A stretch of DNA of 64,000 nt from Chitinophagaceae bacterium (GTDB taxonomy: Bacteria > Bacteroidota > Bacteroidia > Chitinophagales > Chitinophagaceae): positions 868,001-932,000 of the forward strand of contig JADKAM010000001.1 in NCBI GenBank assembly GCA_016715365.1, in the 5' to 3' direction. The translations under genes and the position numbers were made by a program. Shown here piece by piece: positions 46,496-56,538 of the stretch. Numbering within the stretch: the first letter of the stretch is position 1; every line of letters starts with the position of its first letter. A model generated the notes under the pieces. It did no database searches. It saw nothing but the letters and a program-made list of their open reading frames with translations, and was not told the origin of the DNA.

Positions 46496-48145
46496 ATGAC
46501 AAAAAAAATCTTCATCCATTTAATTGCTGTATTAATTAGTACCAGCAGTTATTGCCAAACCTCAGCAGAGTGGCAAAGCGACCTGCGGCAGCTTCAGCAA
46601 ATTGTTCATACAAAATACAGCAACCTGTTTTATAATATTACTGATGCAAATTGGGATAAAGCTGTTGATGTTTTCTACAATGAAATACCCGGGTTGAAAA
46701 ATGATGGAGTGTTGGCAGGATTTATAAAACTGGTTGCGCTTTTTCACATCGGGCATACCCAAATAAATTCCTTCGGGCTTCATCACGGCGCTTCATCCCT
46801 GCAATTAAACAGGCTACCTTATCAATTGTATTGGTTTAATGATGGCGTATATATTTTAAGCGCTGCAAAAAAATATGAGCAGGCTGTTGGCGGAAAGGTT
46901 ATAAAAATAGGGAAATTAAAAACAGAAGATGCATTGGCGGCCATAAGGCCGTTGGTTTCATTTGAAAATGAACAGGGGTTTAAATCAAACAGTATGTTCT
47001 TTTTGGCAACACCTGAGTTTTTGAAAACACAGGGTATCAGTGAAACTTCCTCAGAAGTAAGTATTACTTATTTAAAGGACGGAAAAGAGGAAACTGTTTT
47101 AGTTAATGCAGAGGCCGGTATTAACGGCTTTAGTATGACGGGACTTGAGACTGCTGCAGGATGGGCAGTTGCAAAAAGGACAACAAGCAATATTCCGCTC
47201 TGGCAAAAAGAACCTGCCTCATTCAGATTCATGGAATTTTTACCAGAGCGTAAAACACTGTATGTACGGCACAGTGTTAATTTAAACGATGGAGACAAAA
47301 CCATTGCTGCTTTTTTTACAAACATGGCAGGGTTTATTGAAAAAAATGATGTGCAAAAACTTGTATTGGACATACGAACCAATGGTGGAGGCAATAATCA
47401 ACTTAACAAACCAATGATCACCAGCATCATCAGGTCGGTTAAAATAAATCAGAAGGGAAAATTCTTTTGCATTATTGGGAGACGCACTTTTTCAGCTGCC
47501 CAGAATTTAGTGAATGAACTGGAGAAATATACTGAAGTAACTTTTATTGGAGAACCAACCAGTGAAAATGTGAATTTTTATGGCGATACCAGGACAGAGA
47601 CCTTGAATAACAGTAAGCTGCAGGCAAATCTGAGCTGGATGTGGTGGCAAAACCTAGACCCACGTGACAGGCGAAAAGCAACATCACCTGAATTGGCCGT
47701 GGATATGAGTTTTGATGATTACTATAATAACGAAGACCCTGCACTAAAAGCTATATTTAATTATGAAAATGAAAAACCCATTGCACAAATATTAGCAGAC
47801 AAGATCACAGCGGGCGACAAAGCCGGGGCAATACATTTTGCTGTTGAGTATAAAAAAGATCCAAGGCGCCGCTATGTAGCAGACAGGCTGGAAGCTGAAA
47901 TTAACCGTGAAGGATATAATAAATTGCAAAGTAAGCATATTGATATTGCCAATGCGTTGTTTGAAATTAATACTAAAGTATTTCCTGAATCGGCAAACGC
48001 CTATGACAGTTACGCTGAATGCCTGATGGCTATGGGCAAAAAAGAAGAAGCTTTAAAAAATTACCAGATTGCCATAGATAAAGATAAAGATGGTGTAACA
48101 GCAGAAAATGCAAAGAAGATGATTGAAAAGATAAAAAATAATTGA
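46496..48145 (+). CDS. S41-family peptidase with C-terminal TPR
   Basis: 549 residues. Signal peptide (HLIAVLISTSSYCQ); S41 core with KLVLDIRTNGGGNN, the nucleophile region FFCIIGRRTFSAAQNLVNEL, and VTFIGEPTSENVNFYGD; no PDZ domain is recognisable. The last 100 residues contain a TPR-like stretch (NAYDSYAECLMAMGKKEEAL). ATG 46496 opens the signal peptide. Secreted or periplasmic, substrate unknown. Followed by a terminator. Confidence 0.87.
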   Translation: MTKKIFIHLIAVLISTSSYCQTSAEWQSDLRQLQQIVHTKYSNLFYNITDANWDKAVDVFYNEIPGLKNDGVLAGFIKLVALFHIGHTQINSFGLHHGASSLQLNRLPYQLYWFNDGVYILSAAKKYEQAVGGKVIKIGKLKTEDALAAIRPLVSFENEQGFKSNSMFFLATPEFLKTQGISETSSEVSITYLKDGKEETVLVNAEAGINGFSMTGLETAAGWAVAKRTTSNIPLWQKEPASFRFMEFLPERKTLYVRHSVNLNDGDKTIAAFFTNMAGFIEKNDVQKLVLDIRTNGGGNNQLNKPMITSIIRSVKINQKGKFFCIIGRRTFSAAQNLVNELEKYTEVTFIGEPTSENVNFYGDTRTETLNNSKLQANLSWMWWQNLDPRDRRKATSPELAVDMSFDDYYNNEDPALKAIFNYENEKPIAQILADKITAGDKAGAIHFAVEYKKDPRRRYVADRLEAEINREGYNKLQSKHIDIANALFEINTKVFPESANAYDSYAECLMAMGKKEEALKNYQIAIDKDKDGVTAENAKKMIEKIKNN

Positions 48146-48153
48146 CCGGCATT

Positions 48154-48186
48154 AAAAAACCTGAACTTACTTTCAGGTTTTTTTTA
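48154..48186. terminator. bidirectional intrinsic terminator
   Basis: AAACCTGAA pairs with TTTCAGGTTT around CTTAC, with an A-run before and T8 after. Separates the convergent genes ending at 48145 and 48199. Confidence 0.85.
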
Positions 48187-48198
48187 TTTTTTCATTGA

Positions 48199-48846
48199 TT
48201 AAGCAGTCTCTTTGATTACATTGTCAATTCTAAGTTTAAGATCTTCATACGCAGTATAACCCCTGGCCACCATTACAAATTTTGTTTCGCCGGTTTGAAT
48301 AAAAACCGTGGGGTAACCATTAACCTGCAACTGTTTCATCAGTGCAAATTCGTAATAAGCCATTTCTTTGTATTCGGCATCGTTCAGCTTGCTGTAAAAA
48401 GCTTCGGGTTGTAAATTGTATTTATCTAAAAGATGGCGGTAAGCTTCATCATCATCCAGATCCCGGCCCTCGTAATTTAAAGCGTATTGAAGATCGGTGG
48501 CAAACTCAAGCTGCCGTTCGGGATAATATTCTTTTAAAATGCACAAAGCAATGGCCGGTTTTTCGGAGTTCATCACCCAATCGCTTTTATCGGGGTTGTT
48601 GATATGCCATAAAAAATCCTCACCAAATTTTATACCGCTTAGTTCTTCAACCCTTTTATAGGCAGTTTGAATGTATGGGCCAATTTTTTCAATAGGCATC
48701 ACGCCCTCGCCAATCATCATGCCGCCACTGAGTACTTCAATCTCCATTTCATCTTTATAATCTCCGGCAATTTTTTTAATAACCGGGCTGAAGCCATAGC
48801 ACCACCCGCAGTAAGCATCGTAACAGTAAATAATCGTTGGTTTCAT
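48199..48846 (-). CDS. DsbA-family oxidoreductase (FrnE-like)
   Basis: 215 residues, thioredoxin fold with helical insert. Active-site CGWC in YDAYCGWCYGFSPVI; cis-Pro loop in VNGYPTVFIQ. No signal peptide, so probably cytoplasmic, as for FrnE-like proteins. Downstream of polA by 9 bases on the same strand. Confidence 0.9.
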   Translation of the reverse strand: MKPTIIYCYDAYCGWCYGFSPVIKKIAGDYKDEMEIEVLSGGMMIGEGVMPIEKIGPYIQTAYKRVEELSGIKFGEDFLWHINNPDKSDWVMNSEKPAIALCILKEYYPERQLEFATDLQYALNYEGRDLDDDEAYRHLLDKYNLQPEAFYSKLNDAEYKEMAYYEFALMKQLQVNGYPTVFIQTGETKFVMVARGYTAYEDLKLRIDNVIKETA

Positions 48847-48855
48847 AAGATATTA

Positions 48856-51699
48856 TTAATGTGCTTCCAGCCAGCTATCTCCCATACCAAGCTCAGCATC
48901 TGTGGGTACATCATTGGGTAATGCCAGCGCTGTTTGCATACAGTTTAAAATGATCGGCTTTATTATTTCAATTTCATCTTTGTGTGCATCAAAAACCAAT
49001 TCATCATGTACCTGTAACAGCATTTTGCTTTTAAAATTATGCTTGCTGAATTCGGCATGAATTTTTATCATCGCCAGTTTTATCATATCGGCGGCCGAGC
49101 CCTGTATGGGTGAGTTGATGGCATTGCGTTCGGCAAAAGCACGAACGGTAAAGTTGGCGCTGTTGATATCCTTTAGCCACCGTTTGCGGCCCATCAATGT
49201 TTGTACATAACCATGCTCCTGCGCAAAATGAATGGTATCATCCATGTATTTCTGAATGTTGGGGAACTGCTTTTTGTAATTGTCAATAATCTCTTTTGCT
49301 TCAGTACGGCTGATACTTAAATTTTCTGCAAGGCCAAATGCACCCTGGCCGTAAATGATACCAAAGTTTACACTCTTCGCTTTGTAACGCATTTCTTTGG
49401 TTACAGCTGTTTCTTCTACATTAAAAACTTTGGCAGCAGTGGCATTGTGAATATCCTTGCCGGTTTTAAATGCTTCGCACATATTTACATCGCCGCTGAT
49501 GGCAGCAACAATGCGTAATTCAATTTGTGAGTAATCGGCAGAAATTAATACATGGTCCTTATCTCTTGGAATAAATGCCTTACGTATTTCTCTTCCTCTT
49601 TCCGTACGAATGGGAATGTTTTGCAGGTTGGGATTATTACTGCTCAACCTGCCTGTAACTGCCACCGCCTGTGCGTATGATGTATGCACACGGCCGGTTT
49701 TTTTATTGATCATCAGCGGCAGCGCATCTACATAAGTTGATTTTAGTTTGGTAAACTCACGAAAAACTAAAATATCATCTACAATTTTATTGTTGGCAGC
49801 CAGCTTTAGTAAAACCTCTTCGCCGGTTGCGTACTGGCCCGTTTTGGTTTTTTTTGCTTTGGGATCTATCTGCATTTTATCAAACAACACTTCGCCCAGT
49901 TGTTTTGGCGATGCTAAATTAAAACGAACGCCTGCCTGTGCATACACAGATTCTTCTGCGGCCTTTGCTTCTTTCTCCAGCTCTTTTGAATATTCATTTA
50001 AAAAACCTTCATCAATGCGGATGCCTTCATATTCCATGGCTGTAAGCACTTTCACCAGCGGATTCTCTACTTCGTAAAAAACTTTCTCCACTTCTCTTTC
50101 TTTTAATTTTGGTAGAAGAACAGTTTTTAATTGCAGTGTGATATCAGCATCTTCAGCAGCGTATTCTTTTATTTTTTCAGGATCCACATCTCTCATCGTT
50201 CCTTGCCCTTTTCCTTTTTTGCCAATCAGTTCTTCAATATGCACCGGTTCGTAACCTAAAAATTTTTCACTCAACGCATCCATTCCGTTTTTGCCATCGG
50301 GCTCAATTACGTAATGGGCAAGCATACTGTCGAAAGTATTGCCGGCAATTTCAATACCCTGCCATTTTAAAATGAGCATGTCATATTTAATGTTGTGGCC
50401 AATCCATGTTTTGGATGCATCATTAAAGAGCGGTTTAAAAAACTGTAGCCTTCTGGCCGTTTCTTCACGGTCATTTGGACAGAAAACATAAAATCCTTCT
50501 CCTGCTTTAACAGAAAAACTCATGCCTACAATCTCCGCTACGTTGGCATCAATGCCGGTCGTTTCAGTATCAAAACAAATTTCATCAAAGGCCGATAAAT
50601 ATTTTACCAGGTCATTTATTTCATAGTCGGTTTGCACCAGCGAATAGTCATGTGGCGTGTTGTTGATGTTTTTATCAGCGGCAGATATTTGATCTTCGCT
50701 TTTAATTTTTATTTCGACAGCCTCGGGTTGCTCAATAATATTTCCAAACAGATCCATTTGGGCTGTAGCTGCTTTTTTCGGCTTTGTTTCTTCAGTACCA
50801 TTCCATGCTTCAGGAGCGCCATCCACCTCTTCGCCTAAAATTCTTTTGCCCAGGGTTTTAAATTCCAGCTCTTCAAATATTTCTTTTAAAGCCGGCTTGT
50901 TCATTTCCTTTATTAAAAAATTCTCTTCATGAAATTCAACCGGCACATTTAAAATAATGGTGGCTAATTTCTTACTCATTACAGCCAGTTCTTTTCCGGC
51001 TCTGACCTTTTCTCCCAGTGAACCTTTTATGTTATCTGCGTTCTCTAAGATATTTTCCAGTGTACCATATTCTTTCAACAATTTGGCGGCAGTTTTTTCG
51101 CCCACACCTTTTATGCCGGGGATATTATCCACCGCATCGCCCATCAGGCCCAGCATATCAATCACCTGGTCCACATTGCTGATGTCCCATTTTTCGCAAA
51201 CTTCCTTCGGCCCCATTATTTCAAACTTACCACCCTGGTAAGGCGGTTTGTAAATCTTAATATTTTCAGAAACCAGTTGGCCGTAATCTTTATCGGGTGT
51301 TACCATAAATACTTCGTACCCTTCCTTCTCAGCCATTTTTGCCAATGCACCAATTACATCATCGGCTTCGTAACCATCAATGGCAATTACAGGAATATTC
51401 AAACCCTCAATAATTCTTTTAATATCCGGCACCGCCGATAAAATATCTTCGGGTGTTTCCTGCCGGTTGGCTTTGTAATCGGCAAAATCGGTATGGCGCT
51501 CGGTTGGTGCATGCGTATCAAAACACACGGCCATGTGCGTGGGGTTTTGATTTTTGATCAACTCTATAATGGTGTTGGTAAAACCAAACTGTGCATTTGT
51601 ATTGCGGCCCTTACTGGTAATACGTGGATTGCGGATGAGTGCATAATAAGCACGAAAGACCAATGCAAATGCATCTAATAAAAATAATTTTTTTGGCAT
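48856..51699 (-). CDS. polA: DNA polymerase I
   Basis: 947 residues with all three domains: 5'-3' exonuclease (FLLDAFALVFRAYYAL; GYEADDVIGALA; GVGEKTAAKLLKEYG), 3'-5' exonuclease (EICFDTETTGIDANV; WIGHNIKYDMLIL) and polymerase (LISADYSQIELRIVAAISGD; KEMRYKAKSVNFGIIYGQ; LLQVHDELVFDAH). The proofreading acidic residues are present, so it should be proofreading-competent. The start at ATG 51699 (PKKLFLLDAF) is preferred to one 14 codons upstream. The gene is intact over 2.8 kb. Fills gaps in repair and Okazaki processing. Confidence 0.97.
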   Translation of the reverse strand: MPKKLFLLDAFALVFRAYYALIRNPRITSKGRNTNAQFGFTNTIIELIKNQNPTHMAVCFDTHAPTERHTDFADYKANRQETPEDILSAVPDIKRIIEGLNIPVIAIDGYEADDVIGALAKMAEKEGYEVFMVTPDKDYGQLVSENIKIYKPPYQGGKFEIMGPKEVCEKWDISNVDQVIDMLGLMGDAVDNIPGIKGVGEKTAAKLLKEYGTLENILENADNIKGSLGEKVRAGKELAVMSKKLATIILNVPVEFHEENFLIKEMNKPALKEIFEELEFKTLGKRILGEEVDGAPEAWNGTEETKPKKAATAQMDLFGNIIEQPEAVEIKIKSEDQISAADKNINNTPHDYSLVQTDYEINDLVKYLSAFDEICFDTETTGIDANVAEIVGMSFSVKAGEGFYVFCPNDREETARRLQFFKPLFNDASKTWIGHNIKYDMLILKWQGIEIAGNTFDSMLAHYVIEPDGKNGMDALSEKFLGYEPVHIEELIGKKGKGQGTMRDVDPEKIKEYAAEDADITLQLKTVLLPKLKEREVEKVFYEVENPLVKVLTAMEYEGIRIDEGFLNEYSKELEKEAKAAEESVYAQAGVRFNLASPKQLGEVLFDKMQIDPKAKKTKTGQYATGEEVLLKLAANNKIVDDILVFREFTKLKSTYVDALPLMINKKTGRVHTSYAQAVAVTGRLSSNNPNLQNIPIRTERGREIRKAFIPRDKDHVLISADYSQIELRIVAAISGDVNMCEAFKTGKDIHNATAAKVFNVEETAVTKEMRYKAKSVNFGIIYGQGAFGLAENLSISRTEAKEIIDNYKKQFPNIQKYMDDTIHFAQEHGYVQTLMGRKRWLKDINSANFTVRAFAERNAINSPIQGSAADMIKLAMIKIHAEFSKHNFKSKMLLQVHDELVFDAHKDEIEIIKPIILNCMQTALALPNDVPTDAELGMGDSWLEAH

Positions 51700-51703
51700 G
51701 CCA

Positions 51704-51735
51704 TAAAAGTAAAACAATTGTACTTGCCAATCAAA
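51704..51735 (-). promoter_or_regulatory. possible polA promoter
   Basis: On the minus strand TTTTG is followed after 20 bases by TACTTTTA (51704-51711), one base off TAnnTTTG. The start site would fall very close to ATG 51699, so the call is weak. Confidence 0.3.
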
Positions 51736-51807
51736 AGGCAAATTAAAAACTATGCATCAGTTTGAAAGGAATGTTTTAAATAATGGGGCTTATAAGCCTG
51801 CCTGTCC

Positions 51808-51840
51808 CGATCATTTCGGGGAGCCTGTCGAAGGCGGGTT
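51808..51840. repeat. dispersed-repeat fragment with small hairpin
   Basis: CCCGATCATTTCGGG forms a short hairpin and is followed by GCCTGTCGAAGGCGGGTT (51823-51840), which matches 17 of 18 bases of the inverted repeat region near 1001-1018. It lies in the 290-base gap between polA and the lipoprotein gene. Confidence 0.6.
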
Positions 51841-51918
51841 ACATAAACGAATTATACCGGCTTCACGAGTTCAGCCTGGCAACTTTTTAAATTGAAAACT
51901 AATGTTGTTAAAAGCTCA

Positions 51919-51948
51919 AAAGCCGCTCCCTGGCAGGAGCAGCTTTTT
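51919..51948. terminator. intrinsic terminator, likely for the lipoprotein gene
   Basis: AAAGC(C)GCTCC pairs with GGAGC(A)GCTTT; T-rich on both sides. On the minus strand it lies about 43 bases past the stop at 51991. Confidence 0.7.
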
Positions 51949-51990
51949 AAGATCATTAAACTCAAATAAACAAAAACTACTTTAGTATAA

Positions 51991-52410
51991 TTACAGACTG
52001 GTTATCTGCAGTTGACTATCTTTTGTGGTGTTGACGGTTTTAAAACACATTTGCCATTTTGAAATGGTTGAAATATTCCAATAGTTATTAAGCTTTGTCA
52101 ATGCAGGGTCATCAGTATCAAGGTTTATGGTAATCCTTTTTAAAATATCATCTTCTGCCCAGTTGCCGGTTATTTTTTCGCCGTTTTTGTAGGCTATGAT
52201 TTTTCCTGACGGTTCAAAAGTGAGCATACAGCCATTAAAAGCGGTAGTTTTATCATTCTTCGATTCTGTATAAAGATTTATTTTCCAGGAACCCTTGGTT
52301 ACACTGGGTGTGGCAGATATGGCCGTAGTCATTTTATCAATACCGGTGCAGGCTGCAAAATATAGTATTACCGAACACTTGATCGCAAAGAGTAGTATTG
52401 GCTTTTTCAT
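51991..52410 (-). CDS. lipocalin-like lipoprotein
   Basis: 139 residues with a lipoprotein signal: hydrophobic stretch and lipobox YFAACTG, so the mature protein begins at Cys20 or nearby. The remainder is beta-rich (GSWKINLYTESKNDKTTAF, CMLTFEPSGKIIAYKNGEKI) and looks like a small barrel. Family not named with confidence. It is 69 bases downstream of the esterase gene. Confidence 0.72.
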   Translation of the reverse strand: MKKPILLFAIKCSVILYFAACTGIDKMTTAISATPSVTKGSWKINLYTESKNDKTTAFNGCMLTFEPSGKIIAYKNGEKITGNWAEDDILKRITINLDTDDPALTKLNNYWNISTISKWQMCFKTVNTTKDSQLQITSL

Positions 52411-52479
52411 GTTTATTAGGATAATTGGTACCTATATAACAGAAAAGCCATCATGTTATTGTGTAAAGTAGCGGGAAAA

Positions 52480-53211
52480 TCAGAACCGGGTCTCAAAATA
52501 ATGGGGTAACAAAGCTCTCCAGGTAGGCCAGTCATGTTTCCATTCTTCGCCCCAAACGTCCAGCTCGTAATTAATTCCCTTGCTGTAAAGTAACCCTGCA
52601 AAGGATTTGGAGGCATTTGGATCTTCATAGGCTCCGCTACCGGTAAATATGTGAAGATGGCGGCTTTTCCGGATCTGCTCTAATATATAGTGATCCTCCA
52701 GGTTTTGGATATAGTGCATTGGGCTGTTGAAATATACCTGGTCATCAAAATGGCCATCGGTATATTCTGTAAGGTCATATACCCCACTCATGGCAATTAC
52801 ACCATTGATGAGATCGGGGCGTTTTAAAAACAGGTTCATGCTGTGTAATGCACCAAAAGAAGCTCCGCAGGTAATGATTTCTGTTTCGTTAGATGTACTG
52901 TGTTTTATAAATGGAATTACTTCGTTAAAAACATATTCGTTAAACTGGTTCTGGCGTATGGCTTTGTGTTCGCCTGCCATTTCTTTATTTAACCAGCTTT
53001 CGTTGTTAATACTGTTGATTGAAAAGACTTTTATTTTGCCACCATTGATATACGGGGCCAGGGTTTCCATCATCTGAAATCGTTCATACTCCAGGTAATC
53101 TGCCGCAGCAGTGGGTACAAATAAAATAGCTGTGCCGTAATCACCATAGGTAACAATGGGCATTTCTTTTTGCAGTGCGGGACTGAACCAACTGTTTAAC
53201 TCTTTTTTCAT
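52480..53211 (-). CDS. alpha/beta-hydrolase, esterase D-like
   Basis: 243 residues. The nucleophile elbow is ITCGASFGALHSMNLFL (G-x-S-x-G with Ser in GASFGA); the likely Asp/His lie in the C-terminal FTGSGAYED and EEWKHDWPTWRALLPHY. No signal peptide. Resembles the Esterase/Fes-type family acting on acyl esters. The substrate is not deducible. ParA-like gene upstream on the same strand. Confidence 0.85.
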   Translation of the reverse strand: MKKELNSWFSPALQKEMPIVTYGDYGTAILFVPTAAADYLEYERFQMMETLAPYINGGKIKVFSINSINNESWLNKEMAGEHKAIRQNQFNEYVFNEVIPFIKHSTSNETEIITCGASFGALHSMNLFLKRPDLINGVIAMSGVYDLTEYTDGHFDDQVYFNSPMHYIQNLEDHYILEQIRKSRHLHIFTGSGAYEDPNASKSFAGLLYSKGINYELDVWGEEWKHDWPTWRALLPHYFETRF

Positions 53212-53248
53212 GGAGGCAAAACTAATAAATTATTTTTAAGTTGAATTT

Positions 53249-53989
53249 TTATAGTACTCCTTCCTTAATTTCTGTCCACAATTCCCGGTAGCAACTTGCA
53301 GCATAACTGCTGTTGGCAAACTCCATAATGGGGGCTTTGTGTATGCCCATTTTTTCTACATCGCTTAAATACGGAATGTAGTTCTGGAAGAAACGTTTGT
53401 CTTTGTACAATTCCTGCATGATCTCGTTGTGCAGGTTTTTACGCAGATCGGTCATGGTAAAAAAGCACATCATCTTGGTAATGTCTAAGGCTTTTTCTTT
53501 AAAATAATCTTTAACCATATTGTAGGTACGGATAGAGAGCGTGGTAGGTATAACCGGCATCAGCACTATATCTGCGGCGTTAAAGATATTTTCGCTCAGT
53601 GCGCTGAAACCGGGCGGGCAATCAATAAAAACAAAATCATATTCTTTATCCAGTTGCTTCAACACAGCTTTCAGCCGGTTTTTGTTTCCCTTCATTTCGT
53701 CCTGCATGATTTCAAAGCTTTTACTGCTGTTATCGGCCGGTATCACATCCAGTAATTCAAAATCGGTACTCAGGATGGCATTTTCCAGGTCCGCATCCTT
53801 AGTGATCAGTTTTTTTATACCCGGATGGGTTTTGGGTTTTGCTTTATAATAAAAAGAAGACGAGCCCTGGGGGTCAATATCCCATAGAAGGGTTTTAAAA
53901 CCATCGGCCGCAGCCAGGTAAGCAAAGTTTACGCAACTGGCAGTTTTGCCAACGCCACCTTTCAGGTTGTAAAGAGCAATCGTAGTCAT
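53249..53989 (-). CDS. ParA-family ATPase
   Basis: 246 residues. Deviant Walker A in NLKGGVGKTASCVNFA, Walker A' LLWDIDPQGSSS, Walker B FVFIDCPPGFSAL. No ParB or parS is visible nearby and no plasmid feature is seen, so it may be a chromosomal orphan ParA positioning a cell component or a Soj-like protein. Start ATG 53989 with the motif at residue 9 is typical. Confidence 0.92.
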   Translation of the reverse strand: MTTIALYNLKGGVGKTASCVNFAYLAAADGFKTLLWDIDPQGSSSFYYKAKPKTHPGIKKLITKDADLENAILSTDFELLDVIPADNSSKSFEIMQDEMKGNKNRLKAVLKQLDKEYDFVFIDCPPGFSALSENIFNAADIVLMPVIPTTLSIRTYNMVKDYFKEKALDITKMMCFFTMTDLRKNLHNEIMQELYKDKRFFQNYIPYLSDVEKMGIHKAPIMEFANSSYAASCYRELWTEIKEGVL

Positions 53990-54071
53990 AACATGTTGAT
54001 TTTATTGATAAGGGAGGGTTAAGATAGCAAATTATTTTAAAGAATTATGTACCTTTTACAAAAACAGGGTT

Positions 54072-54449
54072 ATGAAAATTCCTCCGCAATACAGCCTGCT
54101 GATGCCTTATATGATAATCCCGGATGCTGCCGGATTCATCGTTTTTATGAAAGAAGTGTTTGGTGCTGAAGAGCAGGTTATTGTTCCCAGAAGTGAAGGT
54201 GTTATTATGCATGGCGAGTTACGCATTGGTGATGCGGTCATCATGTTTGCCGATGTTACCCCTGAATTTGAGGCCAGGCCTGCCGGTATTTTTATTTATG
54301 TAGAAACTGTGGAAGATACTTATAAAAAAGCCATCGTAGCAGGAGCCATATCTGTAATGGAACCTATGCAGCAATCCTATGGTTTTACCTGTGGTTTTAA
54401 AGACAGGTTTGGGAATGATTGGTGGGCAACGGAAGCGGAAAAAGAATAA
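54072..54449 (+). CDS. VOC-superfamily protein (PhnB-like)
   Basis: 125 residues: LLMPYMIIPDAAGFIVFMKEVFGAEE, MHGELRIGDAVIMFAD, and the C-terminal FGNDWWATEAEKE. PhnB-like members lack a proven function; the fold binds small ligands. Divergent from the parA gene by about 80 bases and convergent with uvrB, from which it is separated by three bases. Confidence 0.88.
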   Translation: MKIPPQYSLLMPYMIIPDAAGFIVFMKEVFGAEEQVIVPRSEGVIMHGELRIGDAVIMFADVTPEFEARPAGIFIYVETVEDTYKKAIVAGAISVMEPMQQSYGFTCGFKDRFGNDWWATEAEKE

Positions 54450-54452
54450 AAA

Positions 54453-56492
54453 TTAACCCTTCATTCCTTCCAACTCTTTCTGCATCCTGAACATTTCATC
54501 CCTTAGCCGGGCTGCTTCCATAAAGTCCATATCCTTGGCAGCTTTGGTCATATCCTTTTTTACTTTACCAATGGCTTTTTCCAGTTGTGGGATGGTAGCA
54601 TAAACCGCCTGGTCTTCTGCCGCAACATTTACAAGTTCACCATCCGGTGCCAATGAGTAAGGGTTTGATGGGTCGTATCCTTTTACATCCAGTACTGAGC
54701 CTTGAGCAAATATCTGTTCAGTACTTTTTATAATGGTTGTTGGGGTGATATTATTTTCTATGTTGAAAGCAATCTGTTTTTCCCGGCGTCGGTTGGTTTC
54801 ATCAATGGTGCGTTGCATGCTTTCGGTCATTTTATCGGCATAAAAAATTACCAGCCCATCCACATTACGGGCTGCACGGCCGGCAGTTTGTGTTAAGCTT
54901 TTTTCATTACGCAAAAAACCTTCCTTATCGGCATCTAAAATAGCAACCAAAGAAACTTCGGGCAGATCCAATCCTTCTCTTAATAAGTTAACACCAACCA
55001 ACACATCAATTACTCCCAGGCGCAGTTCACGGAGAATTTCAATTCTTTCCAATGTATCCACTTCGCTGTGTATGTATTTACATTTTATATCAATACGATG
55101 AAGGTATTTGTCCATCTCTTCGGCCATGCGTTTAGTAAGTGTGGTAACCAAAACCCGGTCACCTTTTTTTATGCGTTTGTCAATTTCATCCAGCAGGTCA
55201 TCAATCTGGTTGATGGATGGACGCACTTCAATGGGCGGGTCCAATAAACCGGTTGGCCTTACCACCTGCTCAATTACCACGCCTTCGCATTTTTCCAGTT
55301 CGTATTTGCTGGGCGTTGCCGAAACAAAAATGGTTTGGTTCAGCAGACTTTCAAACTCATTAAAATTAAGTGGCCGGTTATCCAATGCCGAGGGCAGGCG
55401 AAACCCATAATCAACCAAAACCAGTTTACGGCTCCTGTCGCCGCCATACATACCACTTACCTGCGGAATGGTCTGGTGGCTTTCATCAATGATGCATAAA
55501 AAATCTTTGGGAAAATAGTCAAGTAAACAGAACGGCCTGGTACCGGGTTTACGCCTGTCAAAAAAACGGGAGTAGTTTTCAATACCATTACAATAACCCA
55601 GTTCACGTATCATTTCCAGGTCGTAATTCACCCGTTCGCTGATGCGTTGGGCTTCAATATATTTTCCGCTGTTTTTGTAATACAAATCCTGTGCGCCCAC
55701 TTCATCCTGTATCTCATGTATCACCTGCTGCAACATATCTTTAGGTGTAACATATAAATTGGCCGGAAAAATGGCTGCATTGTCTACACTGCTGATACGT
55801 TTGCCGCTGCTGAGTTCCAGCGTTTCAATGGTTTCAATTTCATCACCAAAAAATGTAATGCGGTAACCAAAATCCACATAAGGTAAATTAATATCGATGG
55901 TATCGCCTTTAACACGAAATGTACCTCTTGTAAAATCGCCTTCACTTCTGTTGTATAAAGAATTTACCAGTGCATGTAAAAATCCCTGGCGTGAAATTAC
56001 CTGTCCTTGTTGAATACGAATGATGCCATTTTCATAATCTGTTGGATTACCCATACCGTAAATACAACTTACACTGGCAACAATAATGATGTCTCTTCGT
56101 CCGCTTAATAATTGTGCTGTTGCCTGCAGGCGCAGTTTATCCAGTTCTTCATTTATGCTCAGGTCTTTTTCAATGTAAGTATTGCTTACCGGCATATAAG
56201 CCTCGGGCTGGTAGTAATCGTAGTACGAAACAAAATAACCAACGGCATTATCCGGAAAGAACTGTTTAAACTCACCATACAATTGCGCCACCAGTGTTTT
56301 GTTATGGGTAATAACCAAAGTAGGCTTCTGGGTGTTCTGTATCACATTGGCCATGGTATAGGTTTTACCGCTGCCGGTAACACCTAGTAAGGTCTGGTAC
56401 TTTTCTCCATTTAAAACGCCTTCCGTAAGCTGGCGGATGGCATCCGGCTGATCGCCGGCAGGGGAATATGGTGCTTGAAGTTGAAAAGGCAT
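54453..56492 (-). CDS. uvrB: excinuclease ABC subunit B
   Basis: 679 residues, the DNA damage-verifying helicase subunit of nucleotide excision repair. Walker A is LGVTGSGKTYTMANV; the beta-hairpin region is YYDYYQPEAYMP; Walker B IIDESHQT; helicase motifs VLVGVNLLREGLDLPE and TQTAGRAARN; the C-terminal UVR domain (MEAARLRDEMFRMQKELEGM) for UvrC binding is present. Full length and intact. A pair of palindromes lies 47 bases upstream. Confidence 0.97.
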   Translation of the reverse strand: MPFQLQAPYSPAGDQPDAIRQLTEGVLNGEKYQTLLGVTGSGKTYTMANVIQNTQKPTLVITHNKTLVAQLYGEFKQFFPDNAVGYFVSYYDYYQPEAYMPVSNTYIEKDLSINEELDKLRLQATAQLLSGRRDIIIVASVSCIYGMGNPTDYENGIIRIQQGQVISRQGFLHALVNSLYNRSEGDFTRGTFRVKGDTIDINLPYVDFGYRITFFGDEIETIETLELSSGKRISSVDNAAIFPANLYVTPKDMLQQVIHEIQDEVGAQDLYYKNSGKYIEAQRISERVNYDLEMIRELGYCNGIENYSRFFDRRKPGTRPFCLLDYFPKDFLCIIDESHQTIPQVSGMYGGDRSRKLVLVDYGFRLPSALDNRPLNFNEFESLLNQTIFVSATPSKYELEKCEGVVIEQVVRPTGLLDPPIEVRPSINQIDDLLDEIDKRIKKGDRVLVTTLTKRMAEEMDKYLHRIDIKCKYIHSEVDTLERIEILRELRLGVIDVLVGVNLLREGLDLPEVSLVAILDADKEGFLRNEKSLTQTAGRAARNVDGLVIFYADKMTESMQRTIDETNRRREKQIAFNIENNITPTTIIKSTEQIFAQGSVLDVKGYDPSNPYSLAPDGELVNVAAEDQAVYATIPQLEKAIGKVKKDMTKAAKDMDFMEAARLRDEMFRMQKELEGMKG

Positions 56493-56538
56493 GGTTACAG
56501 TAATGCAATTTACAAAAGCTTAGCGAAGGATTGTAAAA

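Noticed and set aside
53249..53989. ParA as sign of a plasmid
   Set aside because: No ParB, parS, replication gene or plasmid feature, and the surroundings are core chromosomal genes.
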